From Azadirachta indica (Eukaryota > Streptophyta > Magnoliopsida > Sapindales > Meliaceae): 64,000 bases of DNA. The stretch covers positions 6,500,913 through 6,564,912 of the forward strand of contig CM040450.1 of assembly GCA_022749755.1 (NCBI GenBank). Reading direction: 5' to 3'. Positions 36,577 through 49,520 of the stretch are shown here, piece by piece. The notes beneath the pieces are model-generated. The model made no database searches and was not told the origin of the DNA. It was given only the letters and a program-made list of their open reading frames with translations. Every line of letters begins with the position of its first letter. Positions within the stretch are counted from its first letter, which is position 1. The translations under genes and the position numbers were made by a program.

Positions 36577-39500
36577 ATGGAGAGTCCGACAGAAGCAAGA
36601 CTCCAGCATTTCCTTCAGTGGCTGCAGGTTAGTAATTTCAAATTCGTGTTTGGTTTCCCAGAAACTTTAAGAAAAGAAATTTAAGCAAGACGAATTAGCT
36701 CTGATGTTTCCATCGTTATCAGCATTTGGAAATGTTAGTTTAATTATTTTAGCTTTGATGTTTCCATAGTTATCAGTATTTGGAAATGTTAGTTTAATTA
36801 TTTTTTCTTTCATGGACACGAGGGTTGATACAGGTCAATAAAGTTGAATTACGTGGCTGCGAAATCAAGTACAGTGATGAAACTAAAGGATTTGGGATAT
36901 TTTCATCGAATAAAGTTTCGGATGGTAATTGTTACTTCAATCATTTTGTGGATAAATATATTTCATACACACTTTCCAAATAAAAGGCAGTCGTTGATGT
37001 TCTCTTCTTTTTCCTCCATGTGATAGAGACGTTAGTTAGGATTTCATTTGCTTAATTAGCGTTAACTTCCGGCTATTAGTGTAAGCTGGAATAAGGAACA
37101 AAATATTAGTGTTCCGTGAGATTTTTCCTTGGCCGATATAATCCACACACATTTCATAATGACTGAAATAGAAAGAACCATAAACTAAAACCCAAAATGC
37201 CTTGAAATGTGTAACAGGGGTTCTACTAGTTGTTCCATTGGATTTGGCGATAACCCCAATGAGAGTTTTGCAAGACCCTCTTCTTGGGCCAGAGTGTAGA
37301 GCAATGTTTGAAGAGGGAGATGTAGATGATAGATTCTTGATGATTTTGTTCCTAACTGTGGAGCGTCTTCGTAAGAACTCTTCATGGAAGCCGTATGTAC
37401 TTTTGCACTTTGGTTGGGTTTTCACTTAATAGTTTCTTTGTTTTTGGGTCTCTGAGATTTAATCGGGCTAAAAGGTTATATCAGGTACCTTGATATGCTT
37501 CCTACTAGTTTTGGAAATCCTTTATGGTTTACTGAGGATGAGCTTTTGGAGCTGAGGGGAACAGCATTGTATCGGGCAACTGAATTGCAGGTTAGAGCTC
37601 CTAATTGGATGGCTAAATTTCTTATGTGTAGCATTTAATGGTATGCCATCAGAAATAATATAAATGTTTAGGAAATTGGGAACTGTTTATAAGCATAAAG
37701 GACAATTTATATAGTCCATAGAAGAAGACAGATTTAGCAAATTATTATGCATAATCAGTTTCAGATTCTGTGATGTCTCCAAATTAACATTTACTGTATT
37801 CTTAATGCTTCTACCTTACTTTGGTCTTACCTCTAAAACAGCAATGATAATAGAAGGGCACTTATTGGCTAAAATGTGCACATTATTTGTATAAACACAA
37901 ACCACATTACAAATTTGGATTTTTTGACGGAATTAAGATCTATGTAGCTTCTCCTTAGAGTATTCTTTCTATTATAATCCACGCTATCATTTCTGCTCAA
38001 ATGTGGTTTAGAATTGTATGAGTATCATAGATGGCATAATTGTTTTTAATATGTGGATTATATAGGGTTCTCAAGATCATGTTTATTTTACAGAAGCAAA
38101 AGTTGTTATCTTTCTATGATGACAAAGTGAAGGCTTTGGTGAAGAAACTTTTGAATTTGGATGGGGATTCAGAAAGGTATTTTGCAAGGTTTTTATTTTT
38201 ATTGTTAAATAACATGAATGTATTTATTTTGCAATCATACTATATTTTCTAACTTGTATTCCAAGTTTTTTATCCCAAGTATTATGTAAGTTGACTTGTC
38301 ACTATTATATCACCTCATATATTAATTAGTATCTTGACTTATTAATTTTTTTAAGTCAATTAAAATTAAAATAAGAGGTGGTCTCATAGTGACAAGTTAA
38401 CTATCATATCATTTGAGATGGAAATCGTCAGATACTAGCTGGGAAGTGTAGAATTACTCTTTATTTTATTTGGTACTCAATGCAAGCACGTGTGGGTATC
38501 TAAGCATATTTGTCTAGTTTGTTGGATGTTAAATGTTTGATCCACTTGTATCATTTTGCCGTATGTTGTTAATTTGAATTTGAAGTAATGCACTCTTGAT
38601 CAGTTTGCTCAAAGATTTTCTGTGTTGGGGACGTGCAATCAACATATCATGGCATTTGCACTTTACTTATCATCTCACAGTACCAAAAATGTCATTTTTG
38701 ATACCTGTGATATACACCATACTCATTTTGATGAATTTATTTTATTAGTGTTGGCTAAATGAGTGTTGCTTTGATTAACATGTTTGGAAATATTGATGGA
38801 CACAAGACAATGAGTTGTTTAGCTGTTTGACTTTGAAAATGGTTTAATGATTAAGTCACATTCGTGATTGATAAACCAAGTTTAAGTTTCTTATGACTTG
38901 GCTTATAATGTGCCTTTGCTGCTTTTGTTTCCATGTGCAGAATAGATGGCTTGTTAAAATTTTATCATGCTATCATTTAATAACTAGCATTTGGTGTAAA
39001 AAATGGTGTCATATGGTGGACCAACTAATATGAGGTATTTCAAATTATCACGTTTTCTTAGTAGTAGTTAATAGAAGTCTGTTTGGGTTGAAATTTTTTG
39101 GTTTTCTGTTTAATGTTTTTAAGTTTCTACTATCATTAGATCAGGCTTAGTTTATTTATGTTTGTGACAGCCCAAATGAATCACAACTTACAGAAATTTG
39201 GTGTTGGACATAGCTTATGGGTTTTGTTTAAAGCAATTTATCTGGCTGCTGTACCAAGAAGTTAATGTGGGATTTTTGGTAAAATGAAATTCCATCTGGG
39301 GCTTTCCTTGGGTGACTAAACCTTGGCCATCGTGACTTACATATTTAAAGCCTTATTCTTTTGGGATTTGCAGAGTAGCGAACACGGTCAGATTTGCCAG
39401 TGTCTTAGCTTTGATCAAAGTTTCATTTGCTTCCAATTATTTTGTCTAGCTGTTATTTTCTAGCTATAGCTTACATCAATTCTTCTTATTTTGTCATGGT

Positions 39501-42500
39501 GAGAGCCTTAAAAAATGTACTAGGTAATAGTATTATTATATATGGAATCCCTTATTTGGGAATTTACTACACAATCATACTCTCTTAGTGGCATATTTTA
39601 TGACGATAATAGTTTCTAATTTTTCTTATTGAAATGAAAGATGTTGTTGATAACTGTAGGCACACTATGTGGGTGCATTTGGGGGTGGGAGGGTGGGACA
39701 GATTATAGTTGAAATGATTGATTAATAGCTGGGTCATAACTTATTCTGATTCCCTCTAAAGGTGTACTCTTAGCAGTTGTGGTCCTTAGGTTCTCTTGAA
39801 GTTGCTGAATTTTTGAGTATATATTATTCTTGATTCTTTAATCCACTCATGGAAACATTGCACTTACGCATGGTGGTTTTATAGTTTATAACTACTGGCA
39901 GTTATGGTCTCTGTAATCTGTAGAAGAGTTCGTGCATTGAAAATTGGTCCATTTATCATTTTTCCTTCTTTTAATGGAATATATATATTTTTTTAACATT
40001 TTAGTTGTTTGCAGATGATGTCATGTGCATAAAATAGTGTAGCAAAATACTATTTTCACCTCATGATGATGCTTTCTGCTTTGATCCATATGATCCCTTG
40101 GACCCTTTGTCCAGCAATACGGTCTTTCTTAGCTGGCTTGTGATGAAATTTTGGATATTTATGTACTGATCTTGGAATTCATCCTATTGCCCGGTACTAA
40201 ACAAATGTTATTTTAATTGCTTCTTTTGCCAGTGAGGTCTCTTTTGAAGATTTCCTATGGTACGTATATTCTTAATAACACTATTTTGTAATTATTTTAT
40301 CCAATGAATCTCCTTGAAAAATACCATTCATAATGTCTTCAAATTTTCTAGTGGCTATATTTCATAACCATCATACTGCCAGGGCAAATTCTGTATTTTG
40401 GTCTCGTGCACTGACCATTCCTCTTCCACGTTCCTTTGTTTTTCCACAAAATCTAGAAGATCAGAAGTGTGATTCAGTCAATAACAGTACTGAGGTTTCT
40501 GCTGATCATACTACATGTGGAGAATTGGTTGATGAACCTGAAACATAAGTGAGTTTTAGGGTTCTCACTCACTGTTTGTTTGTGGCATAATTCTTCCACT
40601 CTATAGCACATTACAGTTGAATTTTCTGGAATCATGATGTTACATATTTCTTACTAACCTAAGTTTATGATTTGTGATATTAATAGAAAGTGAGTTTCAG
40701 AGGATAGATAGTGAAGTCAATGGAGTGACTTCTACTCTCACATCTCTACAAGAAGAGACACTCTGGGTAGAGGGGCTTGTCCCCGCAATTGATTTTTGTA
40801 ACCATGGTAAGATGTTGAACAGATTTTTCAGTATCTTTATTATTGAATCTTCACTTTAATATTTTCAACCTCATAAAAGTGAAGAGTTTCTGTTTGTTAT
40901 TTTCATAACTTTCTTGTAGTAGACATGAATTACAATGTACTCTGAGATGCACCTGTAGTATGCAGCACACATATCAATCTCTGTGTCTTCTTGCTACAGG
41001 ATTGGATTTTTCCGTATTTTCCTGACAATGAATTAAAACTTAAAAGCTTTTTACTTTATTAAATTTGTTTCTGTTTGAACAATATCTTAAACAAATCTTG
41101 TGAATCTTGTCGAAGCTTGACAATTGGATGCATGTTACTTTTGTAGGGATATCAAAGAAGAAATTCTCTTATAAGTATGTTCATTGTTGTGGCTAACTTT
41201 ATAAAATTACTTGAATTTACAAAAGAAGAACAAATTCTCTCTTTCTCTGTCTTTTTTTATTCTTCGACACTTTGCTAGAATTGTAATGGTTGTCCATAAT
41301 ACCTATACAGAAGTGCTCTTAAAAGAATCCATTTAAAAACATTCATCACTTTTAGCTAACTTTTAGAAAATTACTTGCTCAATTGAAATCAATTTTTCTT
41401 TTTCCCTGAACTCAGGTACCTGGAAAATTCTTTGTATGTAGATTGGAATTGGATTATAAGTGTGATACATAAATGTTAATTAGAAATTTGCTAGACTCTT
41501 TGAATTTAATTGCAGATCTAGATCTTAAAGGTCACATATTTTCACTGCTAGAATAGATTTAAAGGCAGCGGCAACGTGGGAAGTTGATGGAACAGGATCA
41601 GTCACTGGAGTTCCATCCATGTACCTTCTTTCTGGTAGTTATTCTTCCTGATCAAGTTGATTCATACTACTACGTTTAAGTTCTGATGCTGAGTTTTTAT
41701 TAACTTCATTATGTTGTCACAGAGTATATGATTATAACTGTGTCTAATGACAGTCATCATGGAAACTCTGCTTTCTGTCCTTGTCTTTAAGTAGCTGGGA
41801 TTCTGACTGGTTATGAAACTTTGTTTTTCCAATTTGAAAGTTGAAGGAAGTCCCTTTCAAGAAGAGAAAGAGATTACCATTAGTTATGGTAACAAAGGAA
41901 ATGAGGTACTTTCTCTTGTCATTCAGAAGATGCTTTAGTTCTGACGCACAATTGAACTCTCTGTCCCTTTATGCTGATACCTTTTATGAGTTAATCCTCT
42001 ATTGACAACACCATGCTTTAACCGCCTGTCAGCATCTTTGTCACTTAACATGTTTCATGCTTTATACTTTATAAGTATGCCAAACAATCTACAAAGTCAA
42101 TTTCTCTTTATAATCTGGAAACATCTGTATGATTTGCATCAATCGCCTATCCCAGTGATTTTTTTTCCTTTTTGATTAATTTCACTTGGACTTTATCTTT
42201 GTTTCAAATAGCTGGTCATTTTGTTTGGCTTAATGTGGCCTTTGGCTTGATTGTTAGTTGTCTCAGAAAACCTATCTACGCTTTCTCTATTGCACTTTTC
42301 TGATATTTATGCACGTGCAACACAACCTTTATTCAATTTTCTAAAGTAGCAATTGCTTTGTTGTTGTTGCAGGAGTTGTTATACCTTTATGGATTTGTTA
42401 TTGATAATAATCCAGATGACTATCTGATGGTAATTTCATTTTATTGGGATTTAGTTTTTCTGTCAAGTTGTATGCTTATACACAATCATGGCTTTCGAAG

Positions 42501-45235
42501 GTTTTGGTAGTTAATAGATGAGTGATCCTTACAGGTGCATTATCCTGTGGAGGCAATTCAGAGTGGTCCTTTACCTGACTCCAAAGCACAGCTTCTTGAA
42601 GCACAGGTCGGTTGTTTATGACCTCTTAATTTGCTAATCTTTTCTGTGTTCAGAAAGAGATGTAAAGTTTCAGAGACATTTAAATTATTAATAGTCTTGA
42701 GTTAACAGAAGGCGGAAATGCGATGTCTACTACCAAGATCTTTGCTGGAACATGGATTTTTTGCAGCAGGCTCCTCAAAAGATGAATGCAATAATAATGG
42801 TATAGTTGATCATGTCTTAAATTTTAGTTGGAGTGGTCATCGCAGGACGCCTTCTTACTTAAGTAAGCTGGTTTTTCCTGAGAATTTTTTAACTGCATTA
42901 AGGACCATAGCCATGCGGGAAGATGAGCATATTAAGGTTTCTTCATTGCTTGAAGAGGTCAGTTTTGCTGTTGCAACTTTTCTTTAAATTTTTGGTATTT
43001 TTGTTTTTCTCATACTGAATGCGCAATCCATTTTAGTTTGTATTAGTATTTTCTTTTGTGCAAATAACTCTCTTGCATGTAACCAAACTTCTCCTATAAT
43101 GTTTCCATTCAAGCAGCTTTAACATCATCTTAAAGCAATGATGGCGTCAAAATTTATATCCAGAAGCATGTATAATTTGTCTGGTTATCACGTAAAAACT
43201 GCTTGTTAGTTTTGAATGTTGATAGCTTTTCGGGCATGGGATTTGGCATACTGCTATTATTGTAATTCCATTATTACATCATGCATGCATGATGACCTGC
43301 AATGGTCAAGCATACACACTGGTTTTTCTTGTTGTCAATTGATTGGTTCATTTCTTAAAACAGGAGGTGAAATGCATTCCTTTGTGGAGAATTTTTAGTT
43401 GGGCACAAAATATGTGTATGTTTAATTCATTTTCTTCATCTTGGTTCCCTTACCTCATTGGGATTTATCATTGTTTTGAAAGCTTGTTGGCTCTGGAGAG
43501 AGGCAACCATCAGATACAGAAATTAGAGCAGCAGTGTGGGAGGTTTGTGGAGATTCTGGAGCTTTGAAATTGCTTGTTGATCTTCTTCATATGAAGTAAT
43601 CTCTGGAAACCTTTTGATTTTGATATGGTTGGTTGTGTGTGGTAAACTAGGAGTACTAAATTAAGAAGTATGCATTCATCTTTGTAATTAATTAAATTCC
43701 TATAGCTCCCTCAGCCTTGTTGGCTCTTTGAGCAGTAAATTCCTATACCTCCCTCTGCCTTGCTGGCTCTTTGAGGAGTAATGTGTGTTGTGTGGAGTGA
43801 AACTGCAGTTGAGGCAAAAAGGAAATGTTATAAAGAAAATAGAACGAAAGAAAGAAAGAAAGGTGAGGAGCACACCATAAGAGAGAGGAGACAGTTGGAT
43901 CTTACAGAAGCTTTAGGTAGTTATGTAATTATGAGATTGTAGTGTTTGGTTTACGATATATGCAAATCTAAATCGCCTGATGAATGTTAGACTAGGCGAA
44001 AATAGGGAAGCAATTCAAATTCTTTTTGCCCCTAGTGGACTTGTATTTCATTACTGTCCTTCTCTTTAAGTTTTATTTATCACTTTTGCAAGGTTTATGT
44101 TAGAACTTTATTGCCAAATCAAAATTAATAAGGCCGTTGGACTGCAAGTGTATCAATATTTTTATGCAAGAATAGATTGTTAGGGGAAAGAAAGGATGCT
44201 TAAGACTTCTTTGATTGGTTATTTAGAATTACTTTTCTATTTTGAGTTTCCATCCTCCAACAACCTTGACGTGAGTTCAAATTACTGTCGAGGTTAGTGG
44301 GTGGACTTTTAAGTAATTCAACAGCCAACAAACAAACATTTTTTATGCAATTGTTAGTCCGATGCATCTGATATCCTACTCACCTTAAAGTCTGAATGCA
44401 AGGTTGATGGATCAAGAAGAGAGTTCTGGAACAGAGGACTGTGATTCTGAACTGCTTGCAAAGTCCTGCATTACTGAAAATCATGAACAACATGCAAGTT
44501 ATGAGAATAATTCAAGGTAACAACTTCTACACTTATGATTCTGTTCTTACTCTTAATTATGTTATGTTAATATAGAGAAAGTAATTTTTGTTGGTCTATA
44601 GGGTTCTTAAAAGAATTAAATGGTCTATTTGCTTTTTTGGTGAATGTGTGGAATCAATTCAATTATGCACTCAATAGATTCATTTGAATTGGGTATTGGT
44701 AACATGAAACATGCTGCAAAATCACAAAATGCTATTTATTTGATTAAGAAATATGATCAAAAGTTAATCTAGGCATTTTTTTGTCTTGATAAGTTATAAT
44801 CTTTTTGCAATTTTTTTCATATTGAATGGCCATACAATCATGGATCTCTAGTATCAATTGTTATTATTTTTTTTTTATCTTTGTTATTTTTTTACATATT
44901 GTTGCTTAGACAATTGTCCTTCACCCGTTGAAACCCGTTATTATTGAATACTAAAAAGAGTTTAGTATCTTAATTTTATCAATCAAAAAGATTTGTCACT
45001 TGGAGACCCTCCTTTCAATGGCAAAAACATGCATCAGAATTGCTTTCTTTTGAAAGTAAGTGCTGCCACCTTTTTATGTTGCTGCAGCAAAGCAACGAAT
45101 GGATTGACTCAGCACAAGATGAGCAGAAGGAGGTGGTCAAGTATATTATATCGACGAGGACAAAAGGAACTTACACGTTCATTCTTGAAGGAAGCAGAGA
45201 ATGCCCTACAGTTAGCACTAAGTGAAGGAAACTGA
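36577..45235 (+). CDS. SET-domain lysine methyltransferase of the Rubisco-LSMT/SETD3 class, 16 exons
   Basis: The family methylates lysine (or histidine) in non-histone proteins using S-adenosylmethionine. Exons: 36577-36627, 36834-36924, 37218-37392, 37485-37590, 38094-38176, 40233-40259, 40383-40548, 40687-40806, 41557-41634, 41841-41905, 42373-42429, 42535-42606, 42709-42957, 43483-43595, 44403-44516, 45088-45235. Early SET motifs are KGFGIFSSNKVSDG and LLVVPLDLAIT; the late SET core is VPAIDFCNHDLKAAATW and ISYGNKGNEELLYLYGF. The C-terminal exons form the Rubisco-substrate-binding-type helical domain, ending ALQLALSEGN. The start gives MESPTEARLQHFLQWLQ with no transit peptide, suggesting the cytosol or nucleus. 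All junctions except exon 7 to 8 keep frame. There the strong donor (GTGAGT at 40549) follows an in-frame TAA (40546-40548) and exon 8 needs one more base. Restoring one base makes 1716 coding bases, about 571 residues. Alternative sites (donor 40528, acceptor ending 40700) keep frame with a short internal loss. Confidence 0.85.
36698..36805. repeat. 54-bp tandem duplication in SET-gene intron 1
   Basis: Two units, 36698-36751 and 36752-36805, differ at only a few positions; each contains gatgtttccat followed by gttatcag and ends in agtttaattatttt. Confidence 0.9.
38289..38401. mobile_element. foldback MITE in SET-gene intron 5
   Basis: The left end agttgacttgtcactat and the right end, reverse-complemented as agttaacttgtcactat, are near-perfect inverted repeats. 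The pairing continues inward through cacctc. The element is about 113 bp, AT-rich and has no coding capacity, as expected for a miniature inverted-repeat element. It lies deep in the long fifth intron and should not affect splicing. Confidence 0.8.
43696..43781. repeat. 43-bp tandem duplication in SET-gene intron 14
   Basis: Two units (43696-43738 and 43739-43781) share attcctata, ctccctc, gccttg and tggctctttgag, with a few substitutions. A short (GAAA)n run follows near 43845-43862. Confidence 0.85.
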
Positions 45236-45455
45236 GTTTTCATTGCTTATCCTGAAATTCTTTATTGGATTTTTGCAGTTTTGACGAAAATAAAGACTGA
45301 AGTGAGATGTCATTTCCATAATCTAATAAATGGTTGAAACCTAAGCTTGCTCCTTTTCATTTCATCTACATCTGCATGGTCATGGCAACAGATGAGTAAG
45401 TTTTCATATCAAATTTGGATTCCTTTATGGCATAGCATCATTAAACTAGCCAATA

Positions 45456-45578
45456 AAAATTGACTACGATTTTGTGCGCGAGAAAGTAGCTCAAGCAAAA
45501 TCAATCACCCAATTTGTTAACTCCAAAGATCAGCTTGCAGACATTCTCAGCAAGATATTTATGTGCCAAACATGTTAG
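45456..45578 (+). mobile_element. Ty1/Copia retrotransposon RNase H C-terminal fragment
   Basis: A 40-codon stretch ends in TAG and reads KIDYDFVREKVAQAKSIT followed by QFVNSKDQLADILSK. This is the conserved end of the Copia RNase H domain, just before the polyprotein stop. The sequence after it, to about 45780, contains tatataaagccc at about 45706 and could be a decayed 3' LTR. No matching 5' part is visible in the window, so this is an isolated fragment. Confidence 0.8.
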
Positions 45579-46877
45579 GGAAGGAAATTCCAGCTAGCAA
45601 AGATTCTCTATTAAATATTAAATAATAGTTTCTTTCTTTGAAGTGATTCACCTTACCTAATATTAGCGATACAAATTGGATTTGTAAGTGCTATATTCTA
45701 TACTGTATATAAAGCCCTAATAACTTCTTCAATCTCTGTAGTATTACGCTCTTTCAAATGGTGGCAACGAATATGTCATAAGTGAGCTTTGAAACTTGAA
45801 CTAATAATTCAATTGTATAGAATACAAATTTATGATAAGCAATGGGCAAAAGCTCGCATGCAATTATATATGACACATATCATGAGCTTAATATATGCTT
45901 AGCATTTCCACATTGTTTTATAACAATGATTTACTTCTTGTGTTTGACTAAAAGTCATGCCTCTTTTGAGGGAATTAGAATAAGTTTGAATACAAAACGT
46001 CTATTGTTACAACACCTATGCACCATTATTAACTACCTGCAAACCCCTTGTCTCGTGTTGCAAATAAAGCATATTCTGTTTGTGCTAGCATTAACTCTTC
46101 CGTATTATATGAGATTTTTCCAGATTTATGGGTAGACTGTTCTCTCTAAAAAAAATAGAATTGTCATCAATTATATGTGAGCAGACTTTAGTATAAGTGT
46201 TTAGTAAACTTTCTAGTAAATTCTTGGTTGTAATTATCAATATATTATAATATATAAAATATAAAAAACAAATTCACAACCCCTTAAAATTATATATATT
46301 CTTACATTATTTATGAAACATTGTGTTTATATATTTTCAATGGTTAATTAAGACATAATTAATATATTATAATTAATATATATATTAAATTTAATTTAAT
46401 TATTGTAAGTATATAAATTTAATAGTTTATAAATAATATAAAAAAATATGTGTAATTTTATGAAATAATATATCTCTACATAATTTTGTTCAAGATCCAA
46501 AATATTTGGTGGGTGGACAACCCAAATGTAGTTAATTCTTGTGATGACATCGAAAATAATTTGTCGTCACCTTCCAACGTCCAACAACTACAAACATTAT
46601 GTCATATATGATGATATATAGCACCGAAGTCAAAGTCTTTGTAATTATCCCTATACAAAATTAAATGAATTATCTAACTAATCTTTTCACGAGAACATAA
46701 TCATCTGCGTATAATCTAATTATTATTCCTTAATCTCGCCATTTTCAAAACTATATATCCTATTAATTCTATTTTATTTTAACACCCCTCATGAAACAAT
46801 GCCGATCATACAGTTGTCAAAAGCTTTACCACAAGCGGGCATCCTGTCGGCTTCCACGCCCAATTCTAACATGTGTA

Positions 46878-46883
46878 CACGTG
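46878..46883. promoter_or_regulatory. G-box/ABRE-like palindrome upstream of the RING-H2 gene
   Basis: CACGTG in the extended palindrome acacgtgt lies about 210 bases upstream of the ATG at 47090. Such boxes bind bZIP and bHLH factors and often mediate abscisic-acid or light responses. A TATA-like tatataaa at 47043 is close to the ATG. Confidence 0.4.
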
Positions 46884-47089
46884 TCTTCAATCTCTTAACC
46901 CTCGAGCTCTGAGCTAAATTACTACAATGATATAATGGAAGCTAGCCCTAGTTTAGTGGAACCACTTTCACTTTGAAAGAACCAAACTGTTTTACAGCTT
47001 TTAAAAACGTTTTCCTTGCTTTCAATTCACAACACATCTGGTTATATAAATTAAAGAAAAGGAAATTAATTTTCTGTAGATGATGACCC

Positions 47090-47913
47090 ATGGAAGGTGT
47101 AGGATCTCCCCCCGATTCTTCAGGTTCGTTTTTGAATCCACTTGTGATTTCAATGGCGGGTATAGCATCAACAACTATCGCTCTGGTTGCATACCATTTC
47201 ATCGTCATTAAATACTGCATGAGACGACGGCTACAAAGGTTTACTAGTTCTGAGTTTCAGAAATTTGCTACTGGGATTGATGAGAAAACCCTACGTACAA
47301 TCCCTATTCTCTGTTACTCAAGAAAGGATGACTGTAAGCTATTTCGTGTAGATCAAATCGAGTGTGTGATTTGCTTGGGAGAATTAGCAGATGGGGAAAT
47401 GGTCCGATTGTTGCCTACTTGCAGACATTCGTTTCATGTTTCATGCGTTGATAACTGGTTTTTAGGGCACAGTAACTGCCCTCTTTGTAGGTCACCTGTC
47501 GTTGAAACAACAAGAAGCACTTCTCAACAAGTCGCTTTACCTTTAAGACTAGACGTGATGATGACAGAAACAATGATGAATCCCAGCTCGACACAAGTGC
47601 TTCGAGTTCAAGTGGTTTTCTCAGACGTAGCTTGTCTATGGTTTTGCCAATGGAAGGGAAACAGCAACTGGTAGAAACAGCAGCTTCGCGGAGGTCTTTG
47701 TCAATGGATCAACTAAGAGAAGATGACGATGAAGAATCTTGTTGTTCATCATCGAGAAGAGTATTAAGGGAGAGTAGAGCGTATACAGCAAGATCTATGA
47801 AGCAATTAGATCGGATGTCTGCAAGATTAGTGAGATCTTTCTCAAAATTGAACATGATGAGCAGAAGCAGAAGTAGCAACGCAACAGCGGCTGGTAATGT
47901 TCTTCCTTACTGA
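47090..47913 (+). CDS. ATL-type RING-H2 E3 ubiquitin ligase, intronless, frameshifted after the RING
   Basis: ATL proteins are membrane-anchored E3 ligases that pass ubiquitin from E2 enzymes to substrates. Start MEGVGSPPDSS; one hydrophobic helix at residues 17-40; a basic cluster after it (MRRRLQR); a GLD-like stretch TGIDEKTLRTIP; then a canonical RING-H2 with zinc ligands C92, C95, C111, H113, H116, C119, C130 and C133 (CVICLGELADGEM, CRHSFH, CPLC). In the given sequence the frame ends at 47674 after 194 residues with an atypical tail. From 47551 the next frame runs on to 47913 with Arg/Asp/Ser-rich sequence (RRDDDRNNDESQ, RRSLSMDQLREDDDEESC). Restoring one base near 47540-47552 joins both into 274 residues. 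RING function would survive the shift; the C-terminal tail would be lost. Confidence 0.87.
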
Positions 47914-49008
47914 TCACGATCAGATGGTTCTTATTTGTAATACTTTTAATTAATTTTTGATTGATTTTTAATTAAAGATGCTTAAATATGAATTACTTGA
48001 TTATTTTTTATTGCTTCTTTTAATTACTTTTAGTAATTAATAATAAGTAGGATAATTGATCAATATATAAATATTTATCTATTTTATTTTATTTTTATTT
48101 TTAATATTTTTTAAATTCATCATAATACTTATTATTATTCATAATTAAAGTAATCTTAGTATTATTTTAGTCCATGGGTTAGTTCAAGTGATTTTGGATA
48201 CGCTCCACCTAATGCTCTTAAGCTAGTTTAGATTCGAATAATAATGGAATATAAGAATTTGATGTTTTGTGAGCAGTGAAGTTTTTTAATTTCATCGAAA
48301 ACCTTTATTAAAAAAAATGTAATATAAATACTATTTTAATTAATATATATTAATTTATTAATTTAAAAATTACTTTCTTAATTTAGTAATTTATGTAGTG
48401 CTAATTCGCGTTATCAAACCGATTCATAACGTTATTTTATAAATTTTATGCATTAATTGTAACTATTAATCGTGGGGATCCAACTCATTGTACACTAAAT
48501 CAATATGTATCAAGTAAAAGCTTTAATGTGGCAGATGAAGATTTGGTGGAGAATATTATGTGCACATCATTGCCATGCCGAAAAAGGAATTGGACAAATA
48601 TGTATGATAGCCAAAGTGAAGATATGACGTAGTGCCTATTTTGTTTAGATTTTTCTTTAATATTATAGTGTTTTAATATTATAAATTATATATATAATCT
48701 ATTAATCTTATGTCAAAAAAATTTTATTGAGAATCAAAAGTTTACATCGAATTTAATTTATCTTTATAGTAAAGAATTGAGTATTGATTGAATTTAAGAT
48801 ATAAAACTAGAAGTTTTTATCGAAAATAGTCTACTTTTATCATTTTGAGAGAAAATCCAGAGTTTCACACCTTCACTATTTTGAGAGAAAATTTAGAGTC
48901 TTGATTGGATCTAATTTGACATCACTCCCACTATACATTAGGAAGAATTAAACCATTACTTTCCGTTCGAAAGGTATGGCTACCAATCTCCGCACCAAAG
49001 CATTATTG
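47914..49008. other. AT-rich intergenic DNA, no gene seen
   Basis: This is the 3' flank of the RING-H2 gene followed by AT-rich sequence. A short duplicated word, attttgagagaaaat, occurs at 48841 and again near 48880. No coding potential is visible. Confidence 0.6.
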
Positions 49009-49320
49009 GCGTCCATTTTATTAGATAAAAGAGTTTTTTTAGCCTTAAATATTTTTTTAAATTTTTTGTCATTTAATTGGTATTGAGAAGGGTTTTTGAA
49101 AATTAAAAAAAATTATTCAAAAAAACTCAATTTTTAAATTTTTGGCAGTAAAATTTTTTAATTTTTTTAAAAAAATTAAATTATGTAAAATATCTTTATT
49201 TTATTTTAAAAATTTTGCGTTATTTTCTTACAATATAGTTTTACAAACTTATCTATTAAAATAATTATATATTTTTTAAAAGTTATTTATCATAATTAAA
49301 TAATTAATAAATTTTCATTA
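49009..49320. repeat. dispersed repeat, copy A (pair with 62325-62635)
   Basis: About 300 bp, clearest in the second half. Both copies begin with agataaaag followed by a T-run and later share aaaatatctttattttatttt, acttat(c/t)tattaaaataatt and aattaaataattaataa in the same order and orientation. AT-rich and non-coding; class unknown. Confidence 0.65.
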
Positions 49321-49520
49321 TATGTATGTATGTGTATATATATATATATATGTATGTATATATAAAAATTATATTGATTATTATATAATTATATTAATTT
49401 AAAGAGTACTTATCAACAATACTTGCTTGTTAATTTAATATATAATTTAGAATAAAATAAGGATACTATGATATATTTATAATTAAAAAAAGGAGCAAGA
49501 TAAACAGTCCCTTTTTTTCA

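Larger units (their letters stand above)
45236..47089. other. intergenic region with Copia scrap and RING-gene promoter
   Basis: The first 100 bases are the SET-gene 3' flank. A Copia remnant occupies about 45456-45780. From about 46140 to 46500 the DNA is AT-rich without visible structure. The last 500 bases upstream of 47090 are the likely promoter of the RING-H2 gene. Confidence 0.6.

Noticed and set aside
37036..37425. Minus-strand 129-codon frame
   Set aside because: Antisense to exon 3 of the SET gene and its flanking introns; no domain.
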